Part shown: one piece after another, positions 26,767 through 35,245 of the stretch | How positions within the stretch are numbered: the first letter of the stretch is position 1 | Layout: every line of letters starts with the position of its first letter | NCBI GenBank assembly: GCA_963721305.1 | Contig: CAVRIR010000006.1 | Coordinates: forward strand, 496,001-560,000 | From: DATAES01 sp963721305 | GTDB taxonomy: Bacteria > Actinomycetota > Acidimicrobiia > Acidimicrobiales > JACDCH01 | Length of the DNA: 64,000 nt | Direction: 5' to 3' | Made by a program: the position numbers and the translations under genes | Notes under the pieces: model-generated | Told to the model about the DNA's origin: nothing | Seen by the model: the letters and a program-made list of their open reading frames with translations, nothing else | The model's database searches: none

Positions 26767-28839
26767 ATGACCGATCGGCCATCGCTCCAACCTCCGGTGG
26801 CGAAGCGACTACCGCACGTGCGGCGCATCCACGGCGACGAGACGCCCGACGACTGGTACTGGCTGCTCGACCGCGACGACCCGGACACGATCGCCTACCT
26901 CGAGGCCGAGAACGCGTACACCGAGGCCGCGATGCAGCACCTCGCACCGCTGCGCGAACGGCTGTTCCAGGAGATCAGAGCCCGCGTGCAGGAGACGGAC
27001 CTCTCGGTGCCCGTGCGACATGGCCAGTGGTGGTACCTGACCCGCACCGAAGAAGGCATGCAATATCCACGGTTCTGCCGCCGCCCAGCGCCGGATGACG
27101 AACGCGACGAGCAGGTCCTGCTCGACGGCAACGAGCTCGCCGATGAGTCGCCGTACTTCGCGTTCGGAGTGCTCGACGTCAGTCCCGACCAGCGACTCGT
27201 CGCGTACTCGACCGATCACGACGGCAGCGAGACCTACACGCTTCGCTTCAACGACATCGAGACCGGTGACACATTGACCGATGTCGTCGAGGGCACCTAC
27301 TACGGCTCCGCGTGGGCGGCCGACAACGCGACGTTCTTCTACACGACGATGGACGAGGCCCATCGTCCCTTCCGGGTCTGGCGTCACCGGTTGGGCACGG
27401 CCAGCACTGAGGACGCGCTCGTGTACGAGGATCCGGACGAACGATTCTTCGTGTCGGTGTGGCTGACTCGGAGCGAGCAGTACGTGATGGTGTCCTCGTC
27501 GAGCAAGGTCACCAGCGAGGTGCGCGTGCTCCGCGCCGCCGACTCCGAAGGCGCGTTCGAGGTCATCGAGCCGAGGCGGCAGGGTCTCGAGTACTCGGTC
27601 GACCATCAGGGCGAACGCTTCTTGATCCTGCACAACGACGGCGCCCTCGACTTCGAACTGGCCGAGGCGCCGGAGACATCGCCCGGCCGCGACTCGTGGC
27701 GTCCCGTCATCCCCCATTCGCCTGGCACCCGGTTGATGGAGGTCGACGCGTTCGCGGAGCGGCTCGTCGTGTTCCTGCGCCGCGACGCGCTCACGGGCAT
27801 CCGCGTCGTGCCGAACGAAGGCACCGCGTGGGACATCGACTTCCCCGAAACGGTTTATTCCGTCGAGCCCGGTGACAACCCCGAGTACGCGGCGACCGAC
27901 TACCGGCTGAGCTACGAGTCGCTCGTGACGCCTCCGACCGTCTACGACTACGACATCGCCCAACGCACGCTGGTGCTCCTGAAGCGCCAGCCCGTCCTCG
28001 GCGGCTACGACCCAGACCAGTACGAGTCGTCGCGTGAGTGGGCGACGGCTGAGGACGGCACGTACGTGCCCATCTCGATCGTGCGCGGGCGCGACGTGCC
28101 GCTCGACGGCTCCGCGCCGTGCGTTCTGTACGGCTATGGCTCGTACGAGTCGAGCATGGACCCGTGGTTCTCGGTGCTGCGGCTGCCGTTGCTCGACCGA
28201 GGGTTCGTGTTCGCTGTCGCGCACGTGCGCGGCGGCGGTGAGTGCGGCCGCGAGTGGTACGAGGACGGCAAGTTGCTGCACAAGCTCAACACGTTCACGG
28301 ACTTCATCGCGTGCGCACGCCACCTGTGCGACAACGGTTACACGTCCGCCCGACGGCTCTCGGCGCGAGGCGGTTCGGCCGGCGGTCTGCTCATGGGTGC
28401 GATCGCCAACATGGCACCCGACCTGTTCGCCGCGGTGCTCGCCGAGGTTCCGTTCGTAGACGCGCTGAACACGATCCTCGACCCGACCCTGCCGTTGACG
28501 ATCATCGAGTGGGAGGAGTGGGGCAATCCCATCGAGTCGGCCGAGACGTTCGCTTACATGAAGTCGTACGCGCCGTACGAGAACGTCGAGGCGAAGGACT
28601 ACCCCGCCATCCTCGCGACCGCTGGTCTCAACGACCCGCGCGTGAACTACCACGAGCCGGCCAAGTGGGTGGCGAAGCTGCGAGCGACGAAGCGCGACGG
28701 CCGGCCGCTCTACCTGAAGACCGAGATGGGCGCCGGCCATGGCGGTCCGTCCGGACGGTACGACGTGTGGCGCGATCAGGCGTTCGTGCTGGCGTTCGTG
28801 ATCGACGCGCTCGGCGCGCCGCAGTCACCCGTTTCCTGA
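26767..28839 (+). CDS. ptrB: Oligopeptidase B (prolyl oligopeptidase family, S9A)
   Basis: 690 residues, the usual size. An N-terminal seven-bladed propeller (from HVRRIHGDETPDDWYWL through the DVSPDQRLVAYSTDHDGSE blades) is followed by an alpha/beta-hydrolase domain. The catalytic Ser is in RGGSAGGLLMGA; the Asp is in AGLNDPRVNY and the His in GAGHGGPSGRYD. The segment SAETFAYMKSYAPYENV is typical of oligopeptidase B. Cytosolic cleavage of short peptides after basic residues is the family activity. It starts 25 bases after the uncertain region and appears monocistronic. Confidence 0.92.
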   Translation: MTDRPSLQPPVAKRLPHVRRIHGDETPDDWYWLLDRDDPDTIAYLEAENAYTEAAMQHLAPLRERLFQEIRARVQETDLSVPVRHGQWWYLTRTEEGMQYPRFCRRPAPDDERDEQVLLDGNELADESPYFAFGVLDVSPDQRLVAYSTDHDGSETYTLRFNDIETGDTLTDVVEGTYYGSAWAADNATFFYTTMDEAHRPFRVWRHRLGTASTEDALVYEDPDERFFVSVWLTRSEQYVMVSSSSKVTSEVRVLRAADSEGAFEVIEPRRQGLEYSVDHQGERFLILHNDGALDFELAEAPETSPGRDSWRPVIPHSPGTRLMEVDAFAERLVVFLRRDALTGIRVVPNEGTAWDIDFPETVYSVEPGDNPEYAATDYRLSYESLVTPPTVYDYDIAQRTLVLLKRQPVLGGYDPDQYESSREWATAEDGTYVPISIVRGRDVPLDGSAPCVLYGYGSYESSMDPWFSVLRLPLLDRGFVFAVAHVRGGGECGREWYEDGKLLHKLNTFTDFIACARHLCDNGYTSARRLSARGGSAGGLLMGAIANMAPDLFAAVLAEVPFVDALNTILDPTLPLTIIEWEEWGNPIESAETFAYMKSYAPYENVEAKDYPAILATAGLNDPRVNYHEPAKWVAKLRATKRDGRPLYLKTEMGAGHGGPSGRYDVWRDQAFVLAFVIDALGAPQSPVS

Positions 28840-28941
28840 CAGCCTTTCGACCGGCCTGCTCCCGCAGGTCGATCTCCGTCAGCTCGTCGCGGAGGATCGC
28901 ATCGTGGATGACGACCGACGATCTCCTTCCGTCGCCAAGAC

Positions 28942-29052
28942 ATCACATTGATGGCTGACCGACGTGGTCCGGTGGCTCGGCCATCACAGAAGGGGACGCT
29001 TCGGATTCTGTGACGGCTCAGCCACCGATCCGGTGGCTCGGAAGTCACAGAA
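28942..29052. repeat. Two tandem copies of a third inverted repeat in a 278-bp gap
   Basis: In the 28840-29117 gap. The unit cggtggctcgg..atcacagaa occurs at 28970-28991 and again at 29031-29052. The second is preceded by ttctgtgacggctcagccaccg (29006-29027), giving a strong hairpin: ttctgtgacggctcagccac, then gatc, then the mirror arm with three mismatches. A partial partner (gatggctgaccgac) precedes the first. No gene seen in the rest of the gap. Lies after the oligopeptidase stop and before the convergent flavin reductase stop, so a terminator role is likely. Confidence 0.7.
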
Positions 29053-29117
29053 CCAAACGTGCGGACAGCGCGGCAAGGCTGCGGACGTGCGCGAACGATG
29101 AACGTGAACGACCCGAG

Positions 29118-29624
29118 CTACACGTCGTAGCGCCCGTAGCCGCCACGGAAGAAGATCAGCGGCCCGCCTTCGTGTTCCACCTCGAGGTCGATGACGCGTC
29201 CGACGACGAAGTAGTGGTCACCGACGTCGTCGACCCGGTCGATCGAGCACTCGATCCAACCGACGACGTCGTTGAGGATCGGTGCGCCCGTCCGCCCCCG
29301 CTTCCATCCGATGGTCGCGAACTTGTCGGCACCCTTGCTCGCGAAGATGCGACAGACGTCTTCCTGGTGCTCGCCCAGGATGTTGACGCAGAAGGAACCC
29401 GCACCTTCGATCTGGGGCCAGCTCTGCGACGACTTCCCGGGGAAGAACGCGACCAGCGGCGGATCGAGCGAAACGGACGCGAACGACCCGATGGCCAGCC
29501 CGACCGGTGCGCCCTCGTTGATGGCCGTGATCACGACGACGCCCGTGGGGAAGTGGCCGAGCACCTGACGGAACTTGGCCTCGTCGAACGACGAGAGGTG
29601 GTGCGGTTCGGGCCCGGTCGTCAC
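29118..29624 (-). CDS. Flavin reductase-like domain protein (FMN-binding)
   Basis: 168 residues from GTG 29624. A classic flavin reductase fold: FRQVLGHFPTGVVVITAINE, then LAIGSFASVSLDPPLVAFFP, SFCVNILGEHQEDVC, and the end HEGGPLIFFRGGYGRYDV. It supplies reduced FMN or FAD to a two-component monooxygenase, or reduces flavin for other use; no partner oxygenase is adjacent. Downstream of the MBL gene on the same strand with a gap of 45 bases, so possibly one unit. Confidence 0.87.
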   Translation of the reverse strand: MTTGPEPHHLSSFDEAKFRQVLGHFPTGVVVITAINEGAPVGLAIGSFASVSLDPPLVAFFPGKSSQSWPQIEGAGSFCVNILGEHQEDVCRIFASKGADKFATIGWKRGRTGAPILNDVVGWIECSIDRVDDVGDHYFVVGRVIDLEVEHEGGPLIFFRGGYGRYDV

Positions 29625-29669
29625 GCGGGCAGAACGTAGTGGTTGGCGCTCGCCTCTCGGTCGAACGAG

Positions 29670-30581
29670 CTATCGGTCGAACGCGAGCGTGAGGCCTTCG
29701 GCCGCGGCGACGATCTCGGTGGGCACACCGGTGCCGTTGCGTGCGGCGATGGCGCGCTCGACCATGTGGTCGACGACATCGTCGGCGTGGGACGGGTCGT
29801 GATGGAACAGGCAGAGCGTCTTCACGTTGCTGACACTGGCGATTTCGACCGCGTACTCGACGGTGCAGTGCCCCCAGTGGCTCTTCTCGGCGAACTCTTC
29901 GGGCGTGTACTGCGCGTCGTGGATCAGAACGTCCGCGCCGTCGCACAGCTCGCGGACGCCATCTGCGACCTCCATGCTGCCGTCCATCGGCTGCTGGTGG
30001 TCGCTTATGTACGCGACCACCGCGCCACCCATCTCGATGCGGTACCCGTTGGTCAAGCCGACATGCGGAACGCGGCGGACCTTCACCTTCGCGTCGCCGA
30101 TGGCGAGGTCGGCGTCGGTGACGTCGTGGAACCTGATGTCGCCGCGCAAGTCGGTGAAGCGGACCGGGAAGTACGGCGGACGCATGAAGTCTTCGAACGC
30201 CTGCTCGAGCGTGCAGTCGTCCTGCGGCGGGCCGTAGATGTCGAGCCGCGCGCCGGGTCGATCGACCGGCACGAAGAACGGAAGCCCTTGCACGTGATCC
30301 CAGTGCAGGTGCGTGATGAGCGCGGAGCCACTGAAGCTGCCGTCCTGCGGCAACGTGTCACCCCAGTAGCGGAGACCGGTACCGAGGTCGAGCACGATTG
30401 GTTCGCAGTCGGGCGCTTCGAGCGCGACGCAGGCGGTGTTGCCGCCATAGCGAAGGTTCGCTTCGCACGGACAGGGGGTCGATCCTCTGACCCCGTAGAA
30501 GGTGACGGTGAGCGTGACTCCCCCTTGGTCTCGACGCCGGCTACCGACTGGGTCTATGCAGAGTACTTCGGGTGTTTGCAT
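29670..30581 (-). CDS. MBL-fold hydrolase (PhnP/beta-lactamase-like)
   Basis: About 303 residues from ATG 30581, preceded by agaggcgaacc as a fair ribosome site. Starts into the fold with TVTFYGVRGSTPCPC, then NLRYGGNTACVALEA. Metal motif THLHWDHVQGLPFF; further ligands in RRVPHVGLTNG, DVLIHDAQYTPEEF and LFHHDPSHADD. It matches the phosphodiesterase-like MBL proteins (PhnP/RNase Z branch) more than glyoxalase II. Probable phosphodiester substrate (inference). Divergent from the epoxide-hydrolase-like gene, with an 82-bp shared promoter region. Confidence 0.82.
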   Translation of the reverse strand: MQTPEVLCIDPVGSRRRDQGGVTLTVTFYGVRGSTPCPCEANLRYGGNTACVALEAPDCEPIVLDLGTGLRYWGDTLPQDGSFSGSALITHLHWDHVQGLPFFVPVDRPGARLDIYGPPQDDCTLEQAFEDFMRPPYFPVRFTDLRGDIRFHDVTDADLAIGDAKVKVRRVPHVGLTNGYRIEMGGAVVAYISDHQQPMDGSMEVADGVRELCDGADVLIHDAQYTPEEFAEKSHWGHCTVEYAVEIASVSNVKTLCLFHHDPSHADDVVDHMVERAIAARNGTGVPTEIVAAAEGLTLAFDR

Positions 30582-30593
30582 GGTTCGCCTCTG

Positions 30594-30607
30594 GTGACGC
30601 ATGTCAC
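30594..30607. promoter_or_regulatory. gtgac-gcat-gtcac inverted repeat in a divergent promoter region
   Basis: A 5-bp perfect inverted repeat with a 4-bp centre between the divergent MBL and alpha/beta-hydrolase genes. Position would suit an operator for either gene. Short enough to be chance. Confidence 0.3.
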
Positions 30608-30663
30608 GAAGCGTTCCCCTTCTCTATCGGCAGCTGAGCCCTGCCGTTTACTGTTCCCCATTC

Positions 30664-31539
30664 GTGGAGATCTCCGAACATCGCGTCACCGCCAACGGCA
30701 TCGAACACGCGTATCTCGCCTGCGGCGACGAGGGCCCGCTGGCTCTGTGCCTTCACGGGTTCCCCGACACGGCTTGGACCTGGCGCCATCTCCTGCCAGC
30801 GCTCGCAGGCGCGGGATACCGCGCCGTCGCACCATGGACGCGCGGCTACGCGCCGACCGATCTCGATCCGCAGGGGCGCTATCAGAACGGCGCTGGGGTC
30901 GCCGATGCAGTCGCACTCCATGAGGCGCTCGGAGGCGACAGTGACGCCGTGCTGATCGGGCACGACTGGGGCGCGCTCGTGGCGACCGGCGCCGCGTCGT
31001 ACGCACCTGACCGTTGGTCGAAGCTCGTCACCGCGGCGGTTCCACCGCCCGGCGCGCTCGCGCAGGCGTTCTTCGCGTACGATCAGCTGCGACGGTCCTG
31101 GTACATGTTCTTCTTCCAGCATCCGCTGTCCGACGTGACGGTGTTGATGGACGACCTCGCGTTCATCGATCGGCTGTGGGCGGACTGGTCGCCGGGCTAC
31201 GCCGCGGCGGAAGACCTCGTCCACGTGAAGGATGCGTTGCGCGACCCGGCGCGGATGAGTGCCGCCCTCGCCCCGTACCGCTCGACCATCGGCGGCGTCG
31301 GCCAGGTCCCGGAGCTCCAGGCGTACGAAGAAGCGGTGCAGCAGATGCCTCCCCAACCGCATCTCTACCTGCACGGTGTCGACGACGGCTGCATCGGCTC
31401 CGAGCTCGGACGCAAGGCGGCCGACTTCATGTCTGTCGAAGGGTCCGGCGTGGTGATGATCGAGGGCGCGGGCCACTTCGTCCAGGTCGAGGCAGCGCAC
31501 GTCGTCAACGGCCACATCCTCGAGTTCCTCACGTCCTGA
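30664..31539 (+). CDS. Alpha/beta hydrolase, epoxide hydrolase-like
   Basis: 291 residues from GTG 30664 (VEISEHRVTANGIEHAYLAC); an ATG at 30601 is in frame but the extra 21 residues do not resemble the family. Oxyanion region CLHGFPDTAWTWRHLLPAL, nucleophile elbow LIGHDWGALVATG with Asp as nucleophile (as in epoxide hydrolases and haloalkane dehalogenases), and His in IEGAGHFVQVEAAH. The Asp nucleophile argues against an esterase. Followed 12 bases later by a family-B hairpin that separates it from the thioredoxin-fusion gene. Confidence 0.85.
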   Translation: MEISEHRVTANGIEHAYLACGDEGPLALCLHGFPDTAWTWRHLLPALAGAGYRAVAPWTRGYAPTDLDPQGRYQNGAGVADAVALHEALGGDSDAVLIGHDWGALVATGAASYAPDRWSKLVTAAVPPPGALAQAFFAYDQLRRSWYMFFFQHPLSDVTVLMDDLAFIDRLWADWSPGYAAAEDLVHVKDALRDPARMSAALAPYRSTIGGVGQVPELQAYEEAVQQMPPQPHLYLHGVDDGCIGSELGRKAADFMSVEGSGVVMIEGAGHFVQVEAAHVVNGHILEFLTS

Positions 31540-31551
31540 CGTCCGTCCTGC

Positions 31552-31604
31552 GTTCTGGCGTCGACAACCGCGGGCCGGATATCCGAGGAAATTGACGCCA
31601 GAAT
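31552..31604. repeat. Hairpin repeat family B, copy 2 (divergent inner part)
   Basis: gttctggcgtc ... ttgacgccagaat with inner arm ccggatatccg partly retained. It lies right after the hydrolase stop, and its last bases overlap the putative ATG (31603) of the thioredoxin-fusion gene, so that gene may really start a few codons later. Confidence 0.7.
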
Positions 31605-33069
31605 GGGAGGTGTGAGGGACGGACCGGTAGGACCGGTGCTTCCGGACGGCGTCGTCGTCATCGTGAAGCGCGACTGTCCCACTTGCGTGATGGTCGAACC
31701 GGTGCTCGCGCAACTCGACGCGGCTCCGGACGCCACCCTCACCGTCTTCACCCAGGACGAACCGTCGTTCCCGCAGGGCGTCGGCAAGGTGGTCCACGAC
31801 GATGACCTCGCGGTGTCCTACCACCATCACGTCGACACCGTCCCGACCGTGCTCCGTGTCGTCGACGGCGCCGAGCGCGACCGAACGGTGGGTTGGAGCC
31901 GCGATCAGTGGCAGCGCGTCACAGGCATCGAGGACCTCGGACCTGACCTGCCCGACATGCGTCCCGGGTGCGGTTCGTTGTCGGTCGATCCCGCGATCGC
32001 CGACGACCTGCGCGCCCGTTTCGAGGGCGGACGACTTCGTGCGCGGCGCGTGCAGGTCGCAGACCTCGAGGACGAGATCGAGGCGATGTTCGACCGCGGG
32101 TGGAGCGACGGACTCCCGGTCGTGCCGCCGACGGAAGTGCGCGTGCTGCGGATGCTCGACGGAACGGATCGCTCGCCCGACGACATCGTCGCGGTGATCC
32201 CGCCGGATCTCGTCGAGTGCACCGTCGAGAAGGTGGCGATCAACGCCGTGCTCGCCGGCTGCAAGCCGGAGTACCTGCCGGTCGTCCTCGCCGCGGTCGA
32301 AGCTGCGTGCACGGACACGTTCAACGTGCACGGCCTGCTGGCGACCACCATGCCGGTGGGACCGGTGATGATCGTCAACGGGCCGATCCGGCATCGCATC
32401 GGGATGAACGACGGCGTGAACGTGCTCGGGCAGGGCAACCGCGCCAACTCCACCGTCGGGCGTGCGCTGCAACTGGTGATCCGCAACGTGGGCGGCGGCA
32501 AGCCCGGTGGCGTCGACCGGGCCACGCAAGGGAACCCAGGGAAGCTGTCGTTCTGCTTTCCCGAGAACGAGGAGCGTTCGCCCTGGGAGCCGTTGCACGT
32601 CGAGCGCGGGTTCGATCCGGCGGCCAGCACTGTCACCTTGTTCCCCGGCGAGGGTCCGCGCGGCGTCGTCGATCAGTTGTCCCGCGATCCGGAGTCGTTG
32701 GCACGTTCATTCGCGGCCTGCCTGCGCTCGGTCCAACATCCGAAGCTGGCCATGGCATTCGACGCGATCTTGATCGTGAGCCCGGAGCACGGGCGCGTGT
32801 TCGCAGAGGCGGAGTGGACCAAAGTGCAGCTGCGTGAGCGGCTGCAGGAGCTGACGCTGCTCAACGGACACGAGATCGTGCGGGGCGCGGGCGGCATCGC
32901 CGAGGGCGTCCCCGAGTGGGCACGCGACGCGCAGCTCCCGAAGTTCCGCCCGGACGGACTGCTCATCGTCCACGCCGGCGGCGGCGCCGGACTGTTCTCG
33001 ACCATCATCGGCGGTTGGGTCAACGGTGAAGCCGGGAGCCAGCCGATCACGAAGGAGATCGCATCGTGA
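31603..33069 (+). CDS. Thioredoxin-domain fusion protein upstream of the UGSC selenoprotein
   Basis: 488 residues. Residues 15-100 look like a thioredoxin domain: VVVIVKRDCPTCVMVEPVL with C25-P-T-C28 and a later cis-Pro loop VDTVPTVLRVVDG. After a linker comes a large domain (about 150-488) with IEAMFDRGWSDGLPVVPPTE, NVHGLLATTMPVGPVMIVNG, GNRANSTVGRALQLVIRNVG and FRPDGLLIVHAGGGAGLFST, with several conserved Cys. I do not know its activity. The next gene, 13 bases on, encodes the UGSC protein, so the CPTC domain may reduce it (inference). Start uncertain: the ATG lies in a hairpin repeat; GTG 31612 is an alternative. Confidence 0.82.
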   Translation: MGGVRDGPVGPVLPDGVVVIVKRDCPTCVMVEPVLAQLDAAPDATLTVFTQDEPSFPQGVGKVVHDDDLAVSYHHHVDTVPTVLRVVDGAERDRTVGWSRDQWQRVTGIEDLGPDLPDMRPGCGSLSVDPAIADDLRARFEGGRLRARRVQVADLEDEIEAMFDRGWSDGLPVVPPTEVRVLRMLDGTDRSPDDIVAVIPPDLVECTVEKVAINAVLAGCKPEYLPVVLAAVEAACTDTFNVHGLLATTMPVGPVMIVNGPIRHRIGMNDGVNVLGQGNRANSTVGRALQLVIRNVGGGKPGGVDRATQGNPGKLSFCFPENEERSPWEPLHVERGFDPAASTVTLFPGEGPRGVVDQLSRDPESLARSFAACLRSVQHPKLAMAFDAILIVSPEHGRVFAEAEWTKVQLRERLQELTLLNGHEIVRGAGGIAEGVPEWARDAQLPKFRPDGLLIVHAGGGAGLFSTIIGGWVNGEAGSQPITKEIAS

Positions 33070-33082
33070 ACCAGGTCGCATC

Positions 33083-33601
33083 ATGAACAGGGTGCTGCTC
33101 GACCCGACGTCGGAACGCTCCCCCGTGCAGCGTCAGCAACTGACTCGACCGGCCGGCCTCGACGGGCTCACGGTCGGGCTGCTCGACATCTCGAAGGCGC
33201 GCGGCAACGTGTTCCTCGATCAGCTCGAGAAGCGACTGCGCGATCGCGACATCGCAGTGCTGCGCTTCGCCAAGCCGACGTTCACGAAGCCCGCGCCGCT
33301 CGACCTTCGCCATGAGATCGCGACCAAGTGCAACGTCGTGATCGAGGCGCTCGCCGACTGAGGCTCGTGCACGTCGTGCAGTGTGCACGACATCGTTGAT
33401 CTGGAATCACGGGGCATCCCTTCCGCGTTCGTCGCGTCGACCGAGTTCGTCGAAGCGGCGGCGACGCAAGCGCACGCCCTCGGGTTCGACGCGATCGCGC
33501 GCGTCTTCGTCCCTCATCCGATCCAGGACCGGACGGACGACGAGATGCGGGCGCTCGCCGATGGCGCGCTGGACGCCGTCATCGCCGCAGTGACGCTGTA
33601 G
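33083..33601 (+). CDS. UGSC-family protein, probable selenoprotein (in-frame TGA at 33359)
   Basis: 172 residues if TGA 33359-33361 is read as selenocysteine. Residues 1-92 (MNRVLLDPTSERSPVQRQQL onward, with LTVGLLDISKARGNVFLDQL and IAVLRFAKPTFTKP) lead to VVIEALAD, then U93-G-S-C96-T-S-C99, then SVHDIVDLESRGIPSAFVAS and on to stop TAG 33599. The frame, codon bias and fold continue unbroken across the TGA, and the motif U-G-S-C is exactly what names this family, in which Cys or Sec occupies the first position. A hairpin follows the TGA at the right distance for a bacterial SECIS. If TGA were a stop, a 92-residue truncated protein would result. Function of the family is unknown; the CxxC thioredoxin-fusion neighbour suggests redox chemistry. 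No sel genes are in the window. Confidence 0.8.
33373..33391 (+). promoter_or_regulatory. Candidate bacterial SECIS hairpin
   Basis: Stem gtcgtgca, loop gtg, stem tgcacgac: 8 perfect pairs with a 3-base GUG loop. The loop starts 20 bases after the TGA, inside the usual 16-37-base window for bSECIS elements, and the first loop base is G as is typical. A competing stem, tcgtgcac with gtgcacga (33365-33390), is possible. The stem lies in coding sequence, as bSECIS do. Confidence 0.6.
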
Positions 33602-33629
33602 CTCACGCTCGAGCGCTTTCAGCGCCCTC

Positions 33630-34514
33630 TCAAGGAAGCAAGAGCGAGCCGTCAGCTGAGCGAACCGCGAGGCCGTCTCGTACGAGCGACGCGGCCGCTT
33701 CCGCGGCACGGTCCGGTTCGGCCGGCCACCCTGCTGCTCGCGGAACCTCCGCGGCGGCGACCGGCCCCTGCGTCAACGCGGCGACCAGGCGACCACGGCC
33801 CTGCCGGAAGGAACCGGCGAACGTCGACTGCGGCGCGCTGATGCCGGCCGAACCACCGATCGGATCGGGCTCCGGGCGGCCTGCGCGGTTCCACGCACAA
33901 CGGGTTGCGACCGGGCATCGATCGCACGACGGGTCGCGCTTCGTGCAGATCTCCGCGCCGAGATCGAACACCGTCTGCCCCCACGCCCAACCGTGCGCCG
34001 CCGGAACTACGGAGTCAGCAACGTCCTGTGCTTCGCGCGACGTGAGCGCCCGACCCGCCAGCGCCCGGGCAACGAACCGACCGGCATTGGTGTCGACCAG
34101 GCCGATGTCGTGTTCGTAGGCGAACACCAGAACGGCGCGTGCCGTGTACGGGCCGATCCCCGGCAACGCGAGCAGCGCATCCAGATCTTCCGGCAGGCGC
34201 CCGTCGTGACGTTCACACACCTCGACCGCGCAACGGTGGAGGTTGGCCGCGCGGCGGTTGTAGCCGAGTCCGGACCACGCCGCGACCACATCACCGAGAC
34301 GAGCGCGAGCGCAGGCGAGCGGTGTCGGGAACCGCTCGAGGAACGGCTCGAAGCGGGTCACGACGCGCGGCACCTGTGTCTGCTGCAACATCAACTCCGA
34401 GATGAGCACTGCCCACGGGTCGCGCGTCCGGCGCCAGGGAAGGTCGCGTCGCGAGCGCGCACCCCAGGCGAGCAACTCGCGTTGGATCGATTTCAGCTGC
34501 GCGTCGCCGTCCAC
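33630..34514 (-). CDS. mutY: A/G-specific adenine DNA glycosylase MutY (short form)
   Basis: 294 residues. It removes adenine opposite 8-oxoguanine. Catalytic Glu in ISELMLQQTQVPRV, helix-hairpin-helix LPGIGPYTARAVLVFA, catalytic Asp in GLVDTNAGRFVAR, and the [4Fe-4S] loop C-x6-C-x2-C-x5-C in CTKRDPSCDRCPVATRC. The C-terminal part (GRGRLVAALTQGPVAAAEV) is not the NUDIX-like domain of E. coli MutY, as usual for actinobacterial MutY. The Fe-S cluster makes it a client of the SUF system. Its start lies inside the end of the methyltransferase gene (22-base overlap). Confidence 0.9.
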   Translation of the reverse strand: MDGDAQLKSIQRELLAWGARSRRDLPWRRTRDPWAVLISELMLQQTQVPRVVTRFEPFLERFPTPLACARARLGDVVAAWSGLGYNRRAANLHRCAVEVCERHDGRLPEDLDALLALPGIGPYTARAVLVFAYEHDIGLVDTNAGRFVARALAGRALTSREAQDVADSVVPAAHGWAWGQTVFDLGAEICTKRDPSCDRCPVATRCAWNRAGRPEPDPIGGSAGISAPQSTFAGSFRQGRGRLVAALTQGPVAAAEVPRAAGWPAEPDRAAEAAASLVRDGLAVRSADGSLLLP

Positions 34515-35245
34515 ACGTGGGTGACGTACGGCAGGTCGAAAGGCTCCTCGAAACCGTCGACGAGTGCGAGCACACGGTCGACGTACTCCTGCTGACCCTG
34601 ATCGTCGAGCTCGGCGATGTAGCTGACGGACCGCACGCGCGATGCCACGAGATCACGGGTCATCGGCTGCTTCCACTCAGCGCGGTCGTAGGCGATGTCC
34701 GCAAAGCCGCCGTCTCGCAGCACCGCCTGCCAGTCCGTGCGCTGGTAGTACGCGATCCGCCGCGAGTGCCACTCGATGACCTCGTTCCACGTCTTCACCC
34801 ACGGCACGCGTTCGTCGCGCTCGTTGAACAGGATCGCCACCGAGCCGCCCGGTGCCAGCACACGGCGGATCTCCCCGAGGGCCTTCTCGTAGTCGAACCA
34901 GTGGAACGCCTGCGCGACGGTGACGAGCTCGACCGAACCGTCGTCGAGCGGAATGTTCTCCGCAACGCCGTCGCGCACGACGATCGTGGGCACCGCGGCT
35001 GCCAGCTCCTCCCGCATGCCCGGCACGGGCTCGACGGCGATCACGTCCCCGCCGGCATCAACGAGCAGCCGCGTCAGCTTGCCGGTGCCGGCGGCCAGGT
35101 CGAGCACCTTGCGGCCGGGGCCCAACCCACCGCGGCTCCGCAACGCGTCGATCGCATCGGCCGGATACGACGGCCGCGCTCGTTCGTAGTCCGCCGCTGC
35201 GCTTCCGAAGGCCGACGCGGCCGGATCGATGCGCTGATCGCTCAC
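34493..35245 (-). CDS. SAM-dependent methyltransferase (class I)
   Basis: 250 residues from GTG 35245, overlapping the MaoC stop by 4 bases (GTGA). SAM-binding motif I KVLDLAAGTGKLTRLLVD, then VIAVEPVPGM, AENIPLDDGSVELVTVAQAFHW and VLAPGGSVAILFNE. Related to the ubiquinone/menaquinone-type UbiE and trans-aconitate-like methyltransferases that often sit alone. Substrate unknown. Its 3' end overlaps mutY, so mutY, this gene and MaoC likely share a message. Confidence 0.85.
   Translation of the reverse strand: MSDQRIDPAASAFGSAAADYERARPSYPADAIDALRSRGGLGPGRKVLDLAAGTGKLTRLLVDAGGDVIAVEPVPGMREELAAAVPTIVVRDGVAENIPLDDGSVELVTVAQAFHWFDYEKALGEIRRVLAPGGSVAILFNERDERVPWVKTWNEVIEWHSRRIAYYQRTDWQAVLRDGGFADIAYDRAEWKQPMTRDLVASRVRSVSYIAELDDQGQQEYVDRVLALVDGFEEPFDLPYVTHVWTATRS

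Noticed and set aside
33359..33361. Ordinary stop codon ending a 92-residue protein
   Set aside because: Protein-like sequence and the GSCTSC motif continue in frame, the family name describes Sec at this place, and a SECIS-like stem follows. Kept as less likely alternative in the gene entry.
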